Shown here: positions 8,547 through 18,459 of the stretch, piece by piece
Layout of the letters: every line of letters begins with the position of its first letter
Numbering within the stretch: the first letter of the stretch is position 1
Assembly (NCBI GenBank): GCA_903885555.1
Contig: CAISIV010000224.1
Span: 1 to 40,040, forward strand
DNA length: 40,040 nt
Source: an uncultured Hyphomicrobiales bacterium
GTDB taxonomy: Bacteria; Pseudomonadota; Alphaproteobacteria; Rhizobiales; Xanthobacteraceae
Direction: 5' to 3'
The notes under the pieces: generated by a model
Told to the model about the DNA's origin: nothing
Seen by the model: the letters and a program-made list of their open reading frames with translations, nothing else
The model's database searches: none
Program-made: the position numbers and the translations under genes

Positions 8547-9367
8547 GCCGCCGACGAGGCCTGCGCCGGCGCCGTGGGATTGAGCTGCGTCAGTGTCGGA
8601 TCGCTGAGATGGATCGCCAGGATATTGATGCCGGCGTCGATCACACGGTAGCCGCAGCCCTGCAGGAAGGCGCGCAGCTTCTCTCGGTCGGCCTTGATCG
8701 ATTCAATTAACAGTACCGGACGGCTTGTTTCGAGCATCTGGCGCGCGCCTTCGAGCGCTTCCAATTCCATGCCTTCGATATCGATCTTGATCAGGTCGAC
8801 GCGCGGCAGGTTCAGCGTATCCAGCGTCATCTTCTGAATGACGACGGTGTTGGCATCGGAGTAATCGATGGCCTGACCGATGAATTCGTTGCCGTCGCGC
8901 TGCTGCAGCTCAAGGCTGCCGAAGCTTGAGGCGGTGAGATAATCCGGCACTGGCACGCGCATCGTGCCGTTGGCCGACGACACCGCCGCATTCATGCAGA
9001 TGGCGTTGAAGCAGTTGTTGATGGCGATGTTGCCGGCCAGCGCATAATAGACGCGCTCCTGCGCCTCGATCGCCACCACAGAGCCCCAGCCGGTCATCGC
9101 GGTCGCCCATTCGATGGTGTGGACGCCGATATTGGCGCCGCAGTCGATCGCCACCACGCCGTCGCCGTGATAGCGCCGCCGCATTTCCAGAATCTGTACC
9201 GCCATCTCGACTTCGACCGGATCGAAGGCGCCGGTTTCGAGCAATTGGTGGCCGACGCCGATGCCCTGATCGGGCCCGACCATCCGGTAGTCGAAGCGGT
9301 TGAGGATCATGGTGCCGTGGTTCGACGCGGCGATCACGAAACCGAGCTTGCGGCCGACATTGCGCAT
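8543..9367 (-). CDS. FkbM-family SAM-dependent methyltransferase
   Basis: A 274-residue methyltransferase of the FkbM family, which generally methylates sugar or polyketide hydroxyls. The SAM-binding motif VAIDCGANIGVHT is at residues 72-84, followed by the acidic VVAIEAQE (97-104). The family-typical LIKIDIEGMELEALEGA lies near residue 195. The frame extends further upstream, but the ATG at 9365-9367 gives the normal N-terminus and places the start just inside a divergent intergenic region shared with the DoxX gene. The C-terminus ends in an Ala/Ser-rich tail and overlaps the 3' end of cysH by 4 bases, tail to tail. No glycan biosynthesis genes are nearby, so the acceptor is unknown. Confidence 0.85.
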   Translation of the reverse strand: MRNVGRKLGFVIAASNHGTMILNRFDYRMVGPDQGIGVGHQLLETGAFDPVEVEMAVQILEMRRRYHGDGVVAIDCGANIGVHTIEWATAMTGWGSVVAIEAQERVYYALAGNIAINNCFNAICMNAAVSSANGTMRVPVPDYLTASSFGSLELQQRDGNEFIGQAIDYSDANTVVIQKMTLDTLNLPRVDLIKIDIEGMELEALEGARQMLETSRPVLLIESIKADREKLRAFLQGCGYRVIDAGINILAIHLSDPTLTQLNPTAPAQASSAA

Positions 9368-9538
9368 GAGAAATCCTGGGGCAGGGCGGCCCAAACGCGC
9401 CGCGGCACAGCGCAGATACGAAGAATCGAATCGCGATGGGAAGAGTTTACTGGGTTTTACGGAGGTATTGGACGCCGTTTGGAACTTACAGGCGTACGAT
9501 GGCATTGTTCCCCCGGACCGCCAATAAAAGGGTGCCCT

Positions 9539-10009
9539 ATGGCCAATCTCGATCAGACCTCGGCGAACCAGGTTCGTGAAATGGCTGGCGTGAACGACGC
9601 CATGCTCGCCGTCGGGCGCATCGCGCTGGCGGTCATCTTCATCCTGTCGGGCGCCATGAAATTCATGGATCTGAGCGCCACGGCCGGCGCGGTCGCCTCC
9701 AAAGGCCTGCCGATGCCGATGGTGCTCGCAGGCCTCGCGGCAGCGACCGAACTCGGCGGCGGATTGCTGATCGTCGTCGGCTGGCAGACCCGCTGGGCGG
9801 CGCTGGCGCTCGCGATCTTCACGCTGGTCACGGCCTACGTCTTCCACGACTTCTGGCACATGGAAGGCGCCGCGCGTGAAGACAATATGATCCACGCGCT
9901 GAAGAACCTATCGATCTTTGGCGGTTTCCTGATGCTGGCGGCGGTCGGCGCCGGGCGTTACTCGATCGACGGCCCGTGCACCGTGCACACGAGTCCGTCG
10001 ATCACCTGA
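9539..10009 (+). CDS. DoxX family membrane protein
   Basis: A 156-residue inner-membrane protein with four predicted hydrophobic helices (about residues 22-42, 58-80, 84-104 and 120-140), matching the DoxX layout. The segment GRIALAVIFILSGAMKFMD is characteristic. DoxX proteins are loosely linked to respiratory or redox-stress membrane complexes, but the molecular role here is unknown. ATG 9539 is preceded by AAAAGGG. It is transcribed away from the FkbM gene and converges on the molybdenum hydroxylase gene, with only 3 bases between the two stop codons. Confidence 0.8.
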   Translation: MANLDQTSANQVREMAGVNDAMLAVGRIALAVIFILSGAMKFMDLSATAGAVASKGLPMPMVLAGLAAATELGGGLLIVVGWQTRWAALALAIFTLVTAYVFHDFWHMEGAAREDNMIHALKNLSIFGGFLMLAAVGAGRYSIDGPCTVHTSPSIT

Positions 10010-10012
10010 CCT

Positions 10013-12325
10013 TTATTGCTTCGGCTGCATCGCGCGCCAGATCCGCTCGGATGTAGCGGGCATTTCGATGTGCTTGATGCCGAATTCCGACAGTGCGTTC
10101 ACGACCGCATTGACCACCGCGGGCAGTGCGCCGACGCAACCGGCTTCGCCCGCGCCCTTGGTGCCGAGCGGATTGGTCTTGGTCGGCACCGCGTTGGCCT
10201 CGACATGCATCTCGCACAGATTGTGCGCGCGCGGCATGGCGTAATCCATGAACGAGGCGGTCACCATCTGCCCGCCGGCATCGAAATGGATATCTTCCAT
10301 GAGCGCCTGGCCGACGCCTTGCGCGATGCCGCCCTGGACCTGGCCGTGCAGCAAGGCCGGATTGAGCACGGTGCCGACATCGTCGATGACGTTGTAACGC
10401 ACGATCTGCGGTACGCCGGTCTCTATGTCGATTTCGATCTCGCAGGCATGGACGCCATTCGGGAAATTCTGCGTCGCCGTCTTGTACACCGCTGTGGCAA
10501 CGAGACCCGGCTCCATGTCCTGCGGAAGCTTCGACTGCTCGGGCGCGATGATGGCGACTTCCTTGATCGTCATAGTCTGGTTCGTCTTGCTTGACGAGAA
10601 CACGCCATCGGCAAAGTTAAGGTCGTCGGGCGTCAGCTTCATCTGATGCGCGGCAATCTTGCGCGCCTTTTCGACGATCTTGGTGGCGGCCATCTGGAAG
10701 GCGGAGCCGGACATGGTCGACGAGCGCGAGCCGCCGGTACCTTCGCCGAAGAACACTTCGTCGGTGTCGCCCTGTACGTAATGCACTTCGTACGGGTTGA
10801 GGCCGAGGTGTTCGCAGATCACCTGCTTGAACGTCGTCTCATGGCCCTGGCCGGCGGTCACCGAGCCCGAATACATCGTGGCGCTGCCGCCGCGGTCGAA
10901 GCGGATTTCCGCGCCTTCCGAACCTGACGATGCGGCACGCTCGATGGTGCTGGACAGACCAAAGCCGAGCAGCTTGCCGCGCTTGCGAGCTTCGCGTTTG
11001 CGCGCCTCGAAGCCTTTGTAGTCGGCCATCTCGAGCGCCATATCCATGCTTTTTTCGAACTCGCCGCAGTCGTAGACGAAGGTGAGACCTGTCTTGAACG
11101 GCATCTGCGCGGGCGAGATGTAGTTGCGGCGGCGCAGTTCGGTCGGATCGATTTTCAGTTCGGCGGCGGCGAGGTCGACCATGCGCTCGATGACGAAGGC
11201 GGCCTCGGGGCGGCCGTTGCCGCGATAGGGGCGGACCGGATTGGTATTGGTGAAGACGCCGCTGACGTCGACGTAGCAGTGCGGCGTGCGGTAGGTGCCG
11301 GCCAGCGTTCCTGAATTGAGGAAGAACGCCGGCATGTTGTTCTGCAGATAGGCGCCGATCGCGGCCACCGTCTTGACTCGCAGGCCGAGGAAGACGCCGT
11401 CCTTGTCGAGCGCGAGTTCGGCATCGGTGACGTTGTCGCGCGCCTGTGCGTCGGACAGGAAGGCCTCGGTGCGCGTGCTCATCCACTTCACGGCGCGGTT
11501 CGTGAGCTTGGAGGCCAGCAGCACCAGCGGCGCTTCGTTGAATACTGGCGTCTTCATGCCGAAGCTGCCGCCGACGTCGCCGGTGGTGACGTGGAGCTTG
11601 CTCTCTGTCACCTTCAACACCTTGGCGAGGCCCTGGCGATAGGTGTGCACGCGCTGCAGCGGCGAATGCAGGGTGTAGCGGCCTTCGCCGCGATGATAGA
11701 CGCCGACCGCGCCGCGCATTTCCATGCAGGCGGCGGTGATGCGGTTGATGACGAATTGCTGTTTGACGACGTGAGCGGCCTTGGCGAAAGCCGCGTCGGT
11801 CGCTTCCTTGTTGCCGATCAATTCGACGAAGCAGATATTGTCTTCGAACTGATCGTGCACGCGCGGGGCATCCGGCTTGATCGCGTCCTTGAGCGAGGTG
11901 ACGGCGTCGAGCGTTTCGTAGTCGACCTCGACCAGTTCCAGCGCGTCCTGGCCCTGCGCCGCGGTCTCGGCGACGATGAAGGCGACGCAGTCGCCGACCC
12001 ATCTCACATAACCATCGGCCAGGATCGGATAGCGCGGCGCGTGCATCGGCGCGCCGCCGCGGCGCTTGAGACCCGGATTGCCGGGCAGGTCGCCGAACCC
12101 GGCTTTCTTGATGTCTTCGGCGGTGAGCACTTCGAGCACGCCGGGCGACGCCTTGGCGGCGGCGGTGTCTATTGACTTGATCTTGGCGTAGGCGTGCGGC
12201 GAGCGCAGCACGACGCCGTAGGCCATGCCGGCATAGACCACATCATCGATGAAATAGCCCTGGCCCTGCACCAGCTTCGGGTCCTCGAAGCGGGGGACGC
12301 CTTGACCAATTCCGAATTCACCCAT
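10013..12325 (-). CDS. Orphan molybdenum hydroxylase large subunit (CoxL/XdhB-like)
   Basis: A 770-residue molybdopterin-cytosine-dinucleotide binding subunit of the xanthine dehydrogenase/CO dehydrogenase family. The N-terminal a/b hammerhead domain spans about residues 15-125. GGSFGMK (252-258) and PYRGNGRPEA (366-375) match cofactor-contact loops, and KGAGEAG near the end carries the expected catalytic Glu727. The active-site loop lacks the Cys of true form I CO dehydrogenase (AYRCSFR), so CO oxidation is not supported; a form II-like hydroxylase is more likely. The usual FAD (CoxM) and 2Fe-2S (CoxS) subunit genes are absent on both sides. The gene precedes hemB by about 50 bases in the same direction. 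The natural substrate is unknown. Confidence 0.85.
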   Translation of the reverse strand: MGEFGIGQGVPRFEDPKLVQGQGYFIDDVVYAGMAYGVVLRSPHAYAKIKSIDTAAAKASPGVLEVLTAEDIKKAGFGDLPGNPGLKRRGGAPMHAPRYPILADGYVRWVGDCVAFIVAETAAQGQDALELVEVDYETLDAVTSLKDAIKPDAPRVHDQFEDNICFVELIGNKEATDAAFAKAAHVVKQQFVINRITAACMEMRGAVGVYHRGEGRYTLHSPLQRVHTYRQGLAKVLKVTESKLHVTTGDVGGSFGMKTPVFNEAPLVLLASKLTNRAVKWMSTRTEAFLSDAQARDNVTDAELALDKDGVFLGLRVKTVAAIGAYLQNNMPAFFLNSGTLAGTYRTPHCYVDVSGVFTNTNPVRPYRGNGRPEAAFVIERMVDLAAAELKIDPTELRRRNYISPAQMPFKTGLTFVYDCGEFEKSMDMALEMADYKGFEARKREARKRGKLLGFGLSSTIERAASSGSEGAEIRFDRGGSATMYSGSVTAGQGHETTFKQVICEHLGLNPYEVHYVQGDTDEVFFGEGTGGSRSSTMSGSAFQMAATKIVEKARKIAAHQMKLTPDDLNFADGVFSSSKTNQTMTIKEVAIIAPEQSKLPQDMEPGLVATAVYKTATQNFPNGVHACEIEIDIETGVPQIVRYNVIDDVGTVLNPALLHGQVQGGIAQGVGQALMEDIHFDAGGQMVTASFMDYAMPRAHNLCEMHVEANAVPTKTNPLGTKGAGEAGCVGALPAVVNAVVNALSEFGIKHIEMPATSERIWRAMQPKQ

Positions 12326-12379
12326 GGCAACTTGACCTGTCGATTTCAGGAGTCACGAACGTGACGAGGAGGAGGGACT

Positions 12380-13546
<1,167 letters not shown>

Positions 13547-13586
13547 CTACTTGACCCGATCCGGCATCCTAGGAAGGGTGTGCCGC

Positions 13587-14726
13587 ATGGATTTCGACCT
13601 TTCGGAAGAACAACGGGCCTTCCAGGCCACCGCGCGGCAATTTGCCCGCGACGAGATGATGCCGAACGCCCATGACTGGGACGAGGGCGAGGTTTTTCCC
13701 GTCGAGGCGCTGCGCAAGGCCGCCGCGCTCGGCTTCGGCGGCATCTATGTGAAGGAAGATGTTGGCGGCGCGGCGCTCGCGCGGCTCGATGCCGCGATCA
13801 TCTTCGAGGAACTGGCGCAGGGCTGCACATCGACCGCCGCCTATATCTCCATCCACAATATGGCGGCGTGGATGATCGACGCTTACGGCAGCGACGAAAC
13901 GCGGCGGAAGTTTTTGCCAAAGCTCACGACGATGGCGCACTTCGCCAGCTATTGCCTGACCGAGCCCGGCTCCGGCTCCGATGCGGCGAGCCTGACGACG
14001 CGGGCCCGGCGCGACGGCGATCATTATGTGCTCGACGGCACCAAAGCCTTCATCTCCGGCGGCGGCGTGTCCGACATCTATGTGGTGATGGCGCGCACCG
14101 GCGAAGGCGGGCCGCGCGGCATCTCCACCATTGTGGTCGAGAAGGGCACGCCGGGACTCTCTTATGGCGCGCAGGAAAAGAAACTCGGCTGGAAAACCCA
14201 GCCGACCGCGCAAGTGATCTTCGAGAACTGCCGCGTGCCGGTGGCCAACCGCATCGGCGCCGAAGGCCAGGGCTTCAAGATCGCGATGGCCGGGCTTGAT
14301 GGCGGGCGGCTGAACATCGGCGCCTGCTCAATCGGCGGCGCGCAGTTCTGTCTCGACCGCACCGTCGCGTATATGAAAGAACGCAAACAGTTCGGCTCGC
14401 GCCTTGCCGATTTTCAGGCGCTGCAGTTCCGCATCGCCGATTACGCGACGGAACTCGAAGCAGCGCGTCTGTTGCTGCATCGCGCCGCCGTCGCGGTCAG
14501 CACCGGCGAGGGGGCAGCGACCAGGCTCGCGGCGCAGGCCAAGCGCCTGGCGACCGATACGGGTTTTGAGGTCGTCAACGGCTGCCTGCAGTTGCATGGC
14601 GGCTACGGCTATTTGCGCGACCACCCGATCGAGCGGGTCTTGCGCGACGTCCGCGTCCATCAAATACTCGAGGGCACCAACGAGATCATGCGCGTCATCA
14701 TCAGCCGCGCTATGCTGGGAAACTGA
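13587..14726 (+). CDS. Acyl-CoA dehydrogenase, probably isobutyryl-CoA dehydrogenase
   Basis: An FAD enzyme that oxidises a short branched acyl-CoA to the 2,3-enoyl-CoA, passing electrons to ETF. The 379-residue length and the blocks [48 protein letters not shown] and [10 protein letters not shown] are typical; Glu362 in the last block is the expected base. Isobutyryl-CoA (valine pathway) is the inferred substrate, because the 3-hydroxyisobutyryl-CoA hydrolase and 3-hydroxyisobutyrate dehydrogenase genes follow. ATG 13587 has AGGAAGGG at 13571-13578; the longer frame runs antisense through the hemB promoter. It is the first gene of a co-directional cluster reaching 18243. Confidence 0.88.
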   Translation: MDFDLSEEQRAFQATARQFARDEMMPNAHDWDEGEVFPVEALRKAAALGFGGIYVKEDVGGAALARLDAAIIFEELAQGCTSTAAYISIHNMAAWMIDAYGSDETRRKFLPKLTTMAHFASYCLTEPGSGSDAASLTTRARRDGDHYVLDGTKAFISGGGVSDIYVVMARTGEGGPRGISTIVVEKGTPGLSYGAQEKKLGWKTQPTAQVIFENCRVPVANRIGAEGQGFKIAMAGLDGGRLNIGACSIGGAQFCLDRTVAYMKERKQFGSRLADFQALQFRIADYATELEAARLLLHRAAVAVSTGEGAATRLAAQAKRLATDTGFEVVNGCLQLHGGYGYLRDHPIERVLRDVRVHQILEGTNEIMRVIISRAMLGN

Positions 14727-14763
14727 GAAAAAAGTTCAAGAACAAGCATCAGGGAGAGACGCG

Positions 14764-15333
14764 ATGGAGAATCTGCCAAGGAAATATCTGACACGCGACG
14801 AGATGATGAAGCGCGTCGCCCGTTTCAAGGATCTCAAGGGTTCGGATGGCGGGCTGCCGGACTCCAAGATGCCGGGCTGCGAGCGCACCTTGTACAATGT
14901 CATCGGTTTCCAGCCGCCGGAGAATGTCGGCGCCAATGCGACGTCGCCGGTCGGCGATCTTGCCGCGCGCATGGCGGCCATCAAGATCCGCGAAGGCTTC
15001 AACCTCGGTTACTGCAAGGCCAAGCCCGGCCATGGGCCCGAGATGCACAACCACGATACCAACGAGACCTTCATCTCGATGACCGGCACCTGGCGCGCGA
15101 GCTGGGAAGACGAGAACGGCAAGGTCGACTATGTCGATCTGCAGCCGCTCGATGTCGTCTCGTTTCCGCCCGGCATGATCCGCCGCTTCGAGAACGTCAC
15201 CAAAGGCGATCCGAACGAGGAGGCAATCCTGATGTTCGTGATCGGCGGCGATGCTCCGCAGGCGGAGTTCTCGGACGACGCCATCGCGCGCATCGAAAAG
15301 GCCGGCGCCTGGCAGCGTCCGGCGCATCAGTAG
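14764..15333 (+). CDS. Cupin-domain protein
   Basis: A 189-residue protein with one small-barrel cupin domain. The metal-binding-type motif GHGPEMHNHDTNETFISMTG (about residues 92-111) offers two His and a Glu, and the second cupin motif PPGMIRRFENV follows about 50 residues later. A longer N-terminal part (1-70) has no domain that I recognise. It starts 37 bases after the acyl-CoA dehydrogenase with an AGGGAGA site and is followed 15 bases later by the DUF1772 gene, so it is very likely cotranscribed with valine-pathway genes. No function is assigned: it could be a small-molecule oxygenase, isomerase or sensor. The domain call is firm, the role unknown. Confidence 0.8.
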   Translation: MENLPRKYLTRDEMMKRVARFKDLKGSDGGLPDSKMPGCERTLYNVIGFQPPENVGANATSPVGDLAARMAAIKIREGFNLGYCKAKPGHGPEMHNHDTNETFISMTGTWRASWEDENGKVDYVDLQPLDVVSFPPGMIRRFENVTKGDPNEEAILMFVIGGDAPQAEFSDDAIARIEKAGAWQRPAHQ

Positions 15334-15348
15334 AGCGAGAGAGAAACG

Positions 15349-15777
15349 ATGTGGACCGGCGATCTGGCACTGGCGAGTGCGGCGATGTTTGCCGGAGCGG
15401 CGGTCTACATCAATTTCGCCGAACAACATGCGCGCCTGCAGACCGACGACAAGGCGCTGCTGACGCAGTGGAAGCCGAGCTACAAGCGCGGCTTCATCAT
15501 GCAGTCCAGTCTCGCGGTGATATCGGGCGCGCTCGGCATCGTCGCATTTTTTCTGGCCTATGACTGGCGTTGGCTGCTCGGCGCAGGCCTGATCCTCGCC
15601 AACTGGCCCTACACATTGTTCATCATCATGCCGACCAACCGGATGCTGGATTCGACGTCGCCGGACGGTGCCAATGACGTGACACGCAACCTCATCATGC
15701 AATGGGGAAGGCTGCACGCGATGCGCAGCGCCCTGGGTCTCGCCGCGACCGCCGTTTATCTGTGGGCGCTCAATTGA
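15349..15777 (+). CDS. DUF1772-type small membrane protein
   Basis: A 142-residue inner-membrane protein with about four hydrophobic helices (residues 5-22, 52-70, 75-96 and 120-140). The conserved block [16 protein letters not shown], followed by a W..LH..R motif ([10 protein letters not shown]), is typical of the DUF1772 (anthrone oxygenase-like) family. Its stop overlaps the start of the 3-hydroxyisobutyryl-CoA hydrolase gene in a TTGA arrangement, implying translational coupling. The association with valine catabolism is seen in the layout, but a biochemical role in that pathway is only inference. Confidence 0.75.
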   Translation: MWTGDLALASAAMFAGAAVYINFAEQHARLQTDDKALLTQWKPSYKRGFIMQSSLAVISGALGIVAFFLAYDWRWLLGAGLILANWPYTLFIIMPTNRMLDSTSPDGANDVTRNLIMQWGRLHAMRSALGLAATAVYLWALN

Positions 15778-16829
15778 GCGACAGCGACATTCTCTTCGAG
15801 CGCCGCGGCGCCGCCGGTGTCGTGACGTTGAACCGGCCGAAGGCGCTCAACGCCGTCAGCCACGCCATGGTGCTGGCGTTTCACGCCCAACTGAAAGACT
15901 GGGCTGACGATCCTGCGATTACGCGCGTCGTTATCACAGCCGCGGGCGAGCGCGCGTTCTCGGCCGGCGGCGATATCCGCGCGCTCTATGATCTCGGCAA
16001 GGCGGGGCGTCACGACGAGGCGCTGCAATTCTGGGCCGACGAATATCCGCTCAACACCACGATCAAGAACTATCGCAAGCCGTATATCGCGTTAATCGAT
16101 GGCATCGCCATGGGTGGCGGCATCGGCGTCTCGGTGCATGGCTCGCACCGCGTCGCCGGCGACAAATTCTCCTTCGCCATGCCGGAAGTCAGCATCGGCT
16201 TCTTTCCCGATGTCGGCGCCACCTGGTTTCTGCCGCGCATGCCGGGCGAGCTCGGCACTTTTTGCGCGCTGACCGGTGAGCGCTTCGGCATTGCCGACGG
16301 CGTCGGCTCTGGCGTTGCGACGCACCGCGTGCCGTCGGCGCGGTTTGCCGATTTGCTCGACGGGCTCACCGGTACGGTGTCGGTCGACGCGCTGCTGAAC
16401 GCGTTCTCCGAGCCGGCGGGGGAGGGGCCCATCATGGCGCGCCGCGCCTCGATCGACCGGCTGTTTGCCGGCGATACGGTCGAGGCCATCCTCGCTGCGC
16501 TCGATCGCGAAGCCGGTTCCGCCAGCGCCGATGCCGAATGGGCCGCAAAAACCGCGGCCTTGATGCGCACCAAATCGCCGACCAGTCTCAAATTGGCACT
16601 GGCGCAGGTGCGGCGTGGCGCCCAGTGGGATTTCGAGACGTGCATGCGCGCCGAATACCGCATAGTGTCGCGCATCATTCATGGCCATGATTTCTACGAG
16701 GGCGTACGCGCGGTGATCGTCGACAAGGACAACAAGCCGCAATGGCAGCCTTCAACGCTCGCCGATATCAGCGACGCGGAGGTCGAGCGCCATTTCGCCG
16801 CGCTCGACCATGAGCTGACGCTGTCATGA
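15774..16829 (+). CDS. 3-hydroxyisobutyryl-CoA hydrolase (crotonase family)
   Basis: Hydrolyses 3-hydroxyisobutyryl-CoA to the free acid in valine degradation. The 351-residue size is that of HIBCH-type proteins, longer than enoyl-CoA hydratases. The oxyanion loops are [12 protein letters not shown] (61-72) and [11 protein letters not shown] (110-120). The acidic [17 protein letters not shown] block carries Glu138 and Asp146, the HIBCH pattern. The start is taken as TTG 15774, overlapping the preceding TGA; no ATG occurs in a reasonable place, and the coupling explains the weak start. It overlaps the next gene by ATGA. Annotation as a generic enoyl-CoA hydratase/isomerase is possible, but the length and the context favour the hydrolase. 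Confidence 0.87.
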   Translation: MSDSDILFERRGAAGVVTLNRPKALNAVSHAMVLAFHAQLKDWADDPAITRVVITAAGERAFSAGGDIRALYDLGKAGRHDEALQFWADEYPLNTTIKNYRKPYIALIDGIAMGGGIGVSVHGSHRVAGDKFSFAMPEVSIGFFPDVGATWFLPRMPGELGTFCALTGERFGIADGVGSGVATHRVPSARFADLLDGLTGTVSVDALLNAFSEPAGEGPIMARRASIDRLFAGDTVEAILAALDREAGSASADAEWAAKTAALMRTKSPTSLKLALAQVRRGAQWDFETCMRAEYRIVSRIIHGHDFYEGVRAVIVDKDNKPQWQPSTLADISDAEVERHFAALDHELTLS

Positions 16830-17278
16830 GCAATCAGGGCGATCCCTTCACCAATACCGACTTCCAGTCGCTCGAGCCGGTGCACGAGCAGACGGCGGAA
16901 GAGGGCGTTGGCCTCTGGACGCGCCGTCTGGTCCTGTTCCTGCGGGTGATGGCCGGCATCTCGATGATCAAGGGGCTTTATCACTGGGCCGAAGTCTGCG
17001 GCATGGTCGGCAGCGAACCGTTCGAGGAGCATTCGATCGCCTGGCAATCGGCGACAGTGTTCTTTGCCGTGATCGATCTGGTCGCCGCCGTGGGCCTTTG
17101 GTTGGCCGCGGCCTGGGGCGCGGTGATCTGGCTGACCTCCATCGCCTCGATGCTGGTGCTTGAAATATTTTTCTCGCAGGTGTTCGGCGGCGGCCTGCTG
17201 GCCTTGCTGCTGGAAGGCGGATTCCTCGGACTGTATTTGTGGCTAGCCTTGAGATCGGCGCAGGAACAGGCGCCGTAG
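16826..17278 (+). CDS. Small four-helix membrane protein (DUF6163-like)
   Basis: A 150-residue protein with an acidic N-terminal tail (1-30) and about four hydrophobic helices (35-52, 68-92, 95-115 and 120-142). It is probably one of the Rhizobiales-limited DUF6163 proteins; I recall that name but cannot confirm it here. Its ATG overlaps the stop of the 3-hydroxyisobutyryl-CoA hydrolase (ATGA), so translation is likely coupled. A 49-bp palindrome follows 10 bases after its stop, before the dehydrogenase gene. Function unknown. Confidence 0.72.
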   Translation: MSNQGDPFTNTDFQSLEPVHEQTAEEGVGLWTRRLVLFLRVMAGISMIKGLYHWAEVCGMVGSEPFEEHSIAWQSATVFFAVIDLVAAVGLWLAAAWGAVIWLTSIASMLVLEIFFSQVFGGGLLALLLEGGFLGLYLWLALRSAQEQAP

Positions 17279-17288
17279 ATAAAAAGGA

Positions 17289-17337
17289 GCGCATGATCCC
17301 GAAAAGTGTGAAGCGGTTTTCGGACAAGATCATGCGC
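17289..17337. repeat. 49-bp dispersed palindrome, copy 1
   Basis: Outer arms GCGCATGATC and GATCATGCGC enclose inner arms CCGAAAA and TTTTCGG around an 11-base loop, with a 4-base asymmetric spacer (ACAA) on the 3' side. Copies 2 and 3 are at 23285-23333 and 32366-32414. It lies between the four-helix protein gene and the dehydrogenase gene and, if transcribed, would fold into a long hairpin. Confidence 0.9.
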
Positions 17338-17358
17338 CAATAAAAGGGGGGAGTAGCG

Positions 17359-18243
17359 ATGTCGCGCATTGCATTTATCGGGCTCGGCAACATGGGCCTG
17401 CCGATGGCGCAGAACCTGATCAAGGCGGGGCATCAGGTCGAAGGCGTCGATCTCAATCCCGCCTCGATCGAAAAACTCAAAGCGGCCGGCGGCACCAGCG
17501 TCGAATTCGCCAAGGTGGCCGCGTCGCGCGCTGACGTCGTCATCACGATGTTACCCGCTGGCAAACATGTGCGTGACGTCTATCTCGGAGCCGGCGGCAT
17601 CGTTGAGAACGCCAACGCCGGCACGCTGCTGATCGACTGTTCGACCATCGACGTCGAGACCGCGCGCGAAGTCGCGAGCGCCGCGGAGGCGAGGGGGCTC
17701 TTGATGCTCGATGCGCCGGTATCCGGCGGTGTCGGCGGCGCTGCTGCCGGAACTCTGACCTTCATGGTTGGCGGCAGCACGCAGGCTTTCACGCGCGCGC
17801 AATCGATTTTGGAGAAGATGGGCAAGACCATCGTGCATGCCGGCGGCGCCGGCAACGGCCAGGCGGCCAAGATCTGCAACAACATGATCCTCGGTATTTC
17901 GATGATCGCGGTGTCGGAAGCCTTCGTTCTTGCGGAAAAGCTCGGGCTCGATCACCAGAAGCTGTTCGATATCTCGTCGAAGTCGTCGGGGCAGTGCTGG
18001 TCGATGACGAGTTACTGTCCCGTTCCGGGTCCGGTGCCCGCTTCACCTGCCAACCGCGATTACCAAGCGGGCTTCACTGCCGCTATGATGTTGAAAGATT
18101 TAAAATTGGCGCAGGAAGCGGCCAAGGCGAGCGGCGTCGTTACACCTTTGGGCGCGGATGCTGAAAGGATTTATTCTTCATACGCGGCAAGCGGTGAGGC
18201 GGGACGCGATTTTTCCGGCATAATCCGGTTCATTCGCGGCTGA
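17359..18243 (+). CDS. mmsB: 3-hydroxyisobutyrate dehydrogenase
   Basis: Oxidises 3-hydroxyisobutyrate to methylmalonate semialdehyde with NAD+, following the hydrolase upstream in valine degradation. The 294-residue protein has the Rossmann motif GLGNMG (8-13), the substrate-binding DAPVSGGVGGA (118-128) and the catalytic Lys171 in GNGQAAKICNN. The sequence SSKSSGQCWSM followed by a Pro-rich loop is characteristic of true HIBADH rather than tartronate semialdehyde reductase. An AAAAGGGGGG site precedes ATG 17359. The next enzyme, methylmalonate-semialdehyde dehydrogenase (mmsA), is not in the window. Confidence 0.93.
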   Translation: MSRIAFIGLGNMGLPMAQNLIKAGHQVEGVDLNPASIEKLKAAGGTSVEFAKVAASRADVVITMLPAGKHVRDVYLGAGGIVENANAGTLLIDCSTIDVETAREVASAAEARGLLMLDAPVSGGVGGAAAGTLTFMVGGSTQAFTRAQSILEKMGKTIVHAGGAGNGQAAKICNNMILGISMIAVSEAFVLAEKLGLDHQKLFDISSKSSGQCWSMTSYCPVPGPVPASPANRDYQAGFTAAMMLKDLKLAQEAAKASGVVTPLGADAERIYSSYAASGEAGRDFSGIIRFIRG

Positions 18244-18327
18244 ACCGTGAACAAAATGCCCTGCAAGGTGAACGAAGCGTTGCGCAAATAATTTCAATTG
18301 CGGCGACAACGAATTCTTCACCGTTGC

Positions 18328-18356
18328 AAATAAACCTAATCTTTATGGTGTTATTT
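18328..18356. promoter_or_regulatory. Imperfect AT-rich inverted repeat upstream of ldtR
   Basis: AAATAAACC (18328-18336) faces GGTGTTATTT (18347-18356) in the AT-rich 216-base gap between mmsB and ldtR. It may be an operator, perhaps for autoregulation by the MarR protein downstream. MarR proteins usually bind AT-rich inverted repeats near their own gene, but the assignment here is a guess. Confidence 0.25.
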
Positions 18357-18459
18357 AAGCCGATTTTAGACCGCCTTTTATACGGTGACGCATCGGGTCG
18401 AGGAAAACAGGGCCTCGTTACCGGGACGTGCGATTACAAAAATATAAGGGGCGTTGAAA

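Noticed and set aside
10013-12325. Annotation of the molybdenum hydroxylase as CO dehydrogenase
   Set aside because: The Cys-containing AYRCSFR loop of form I CoxL is absent and no CoxM/CoxS genes are adjacent.
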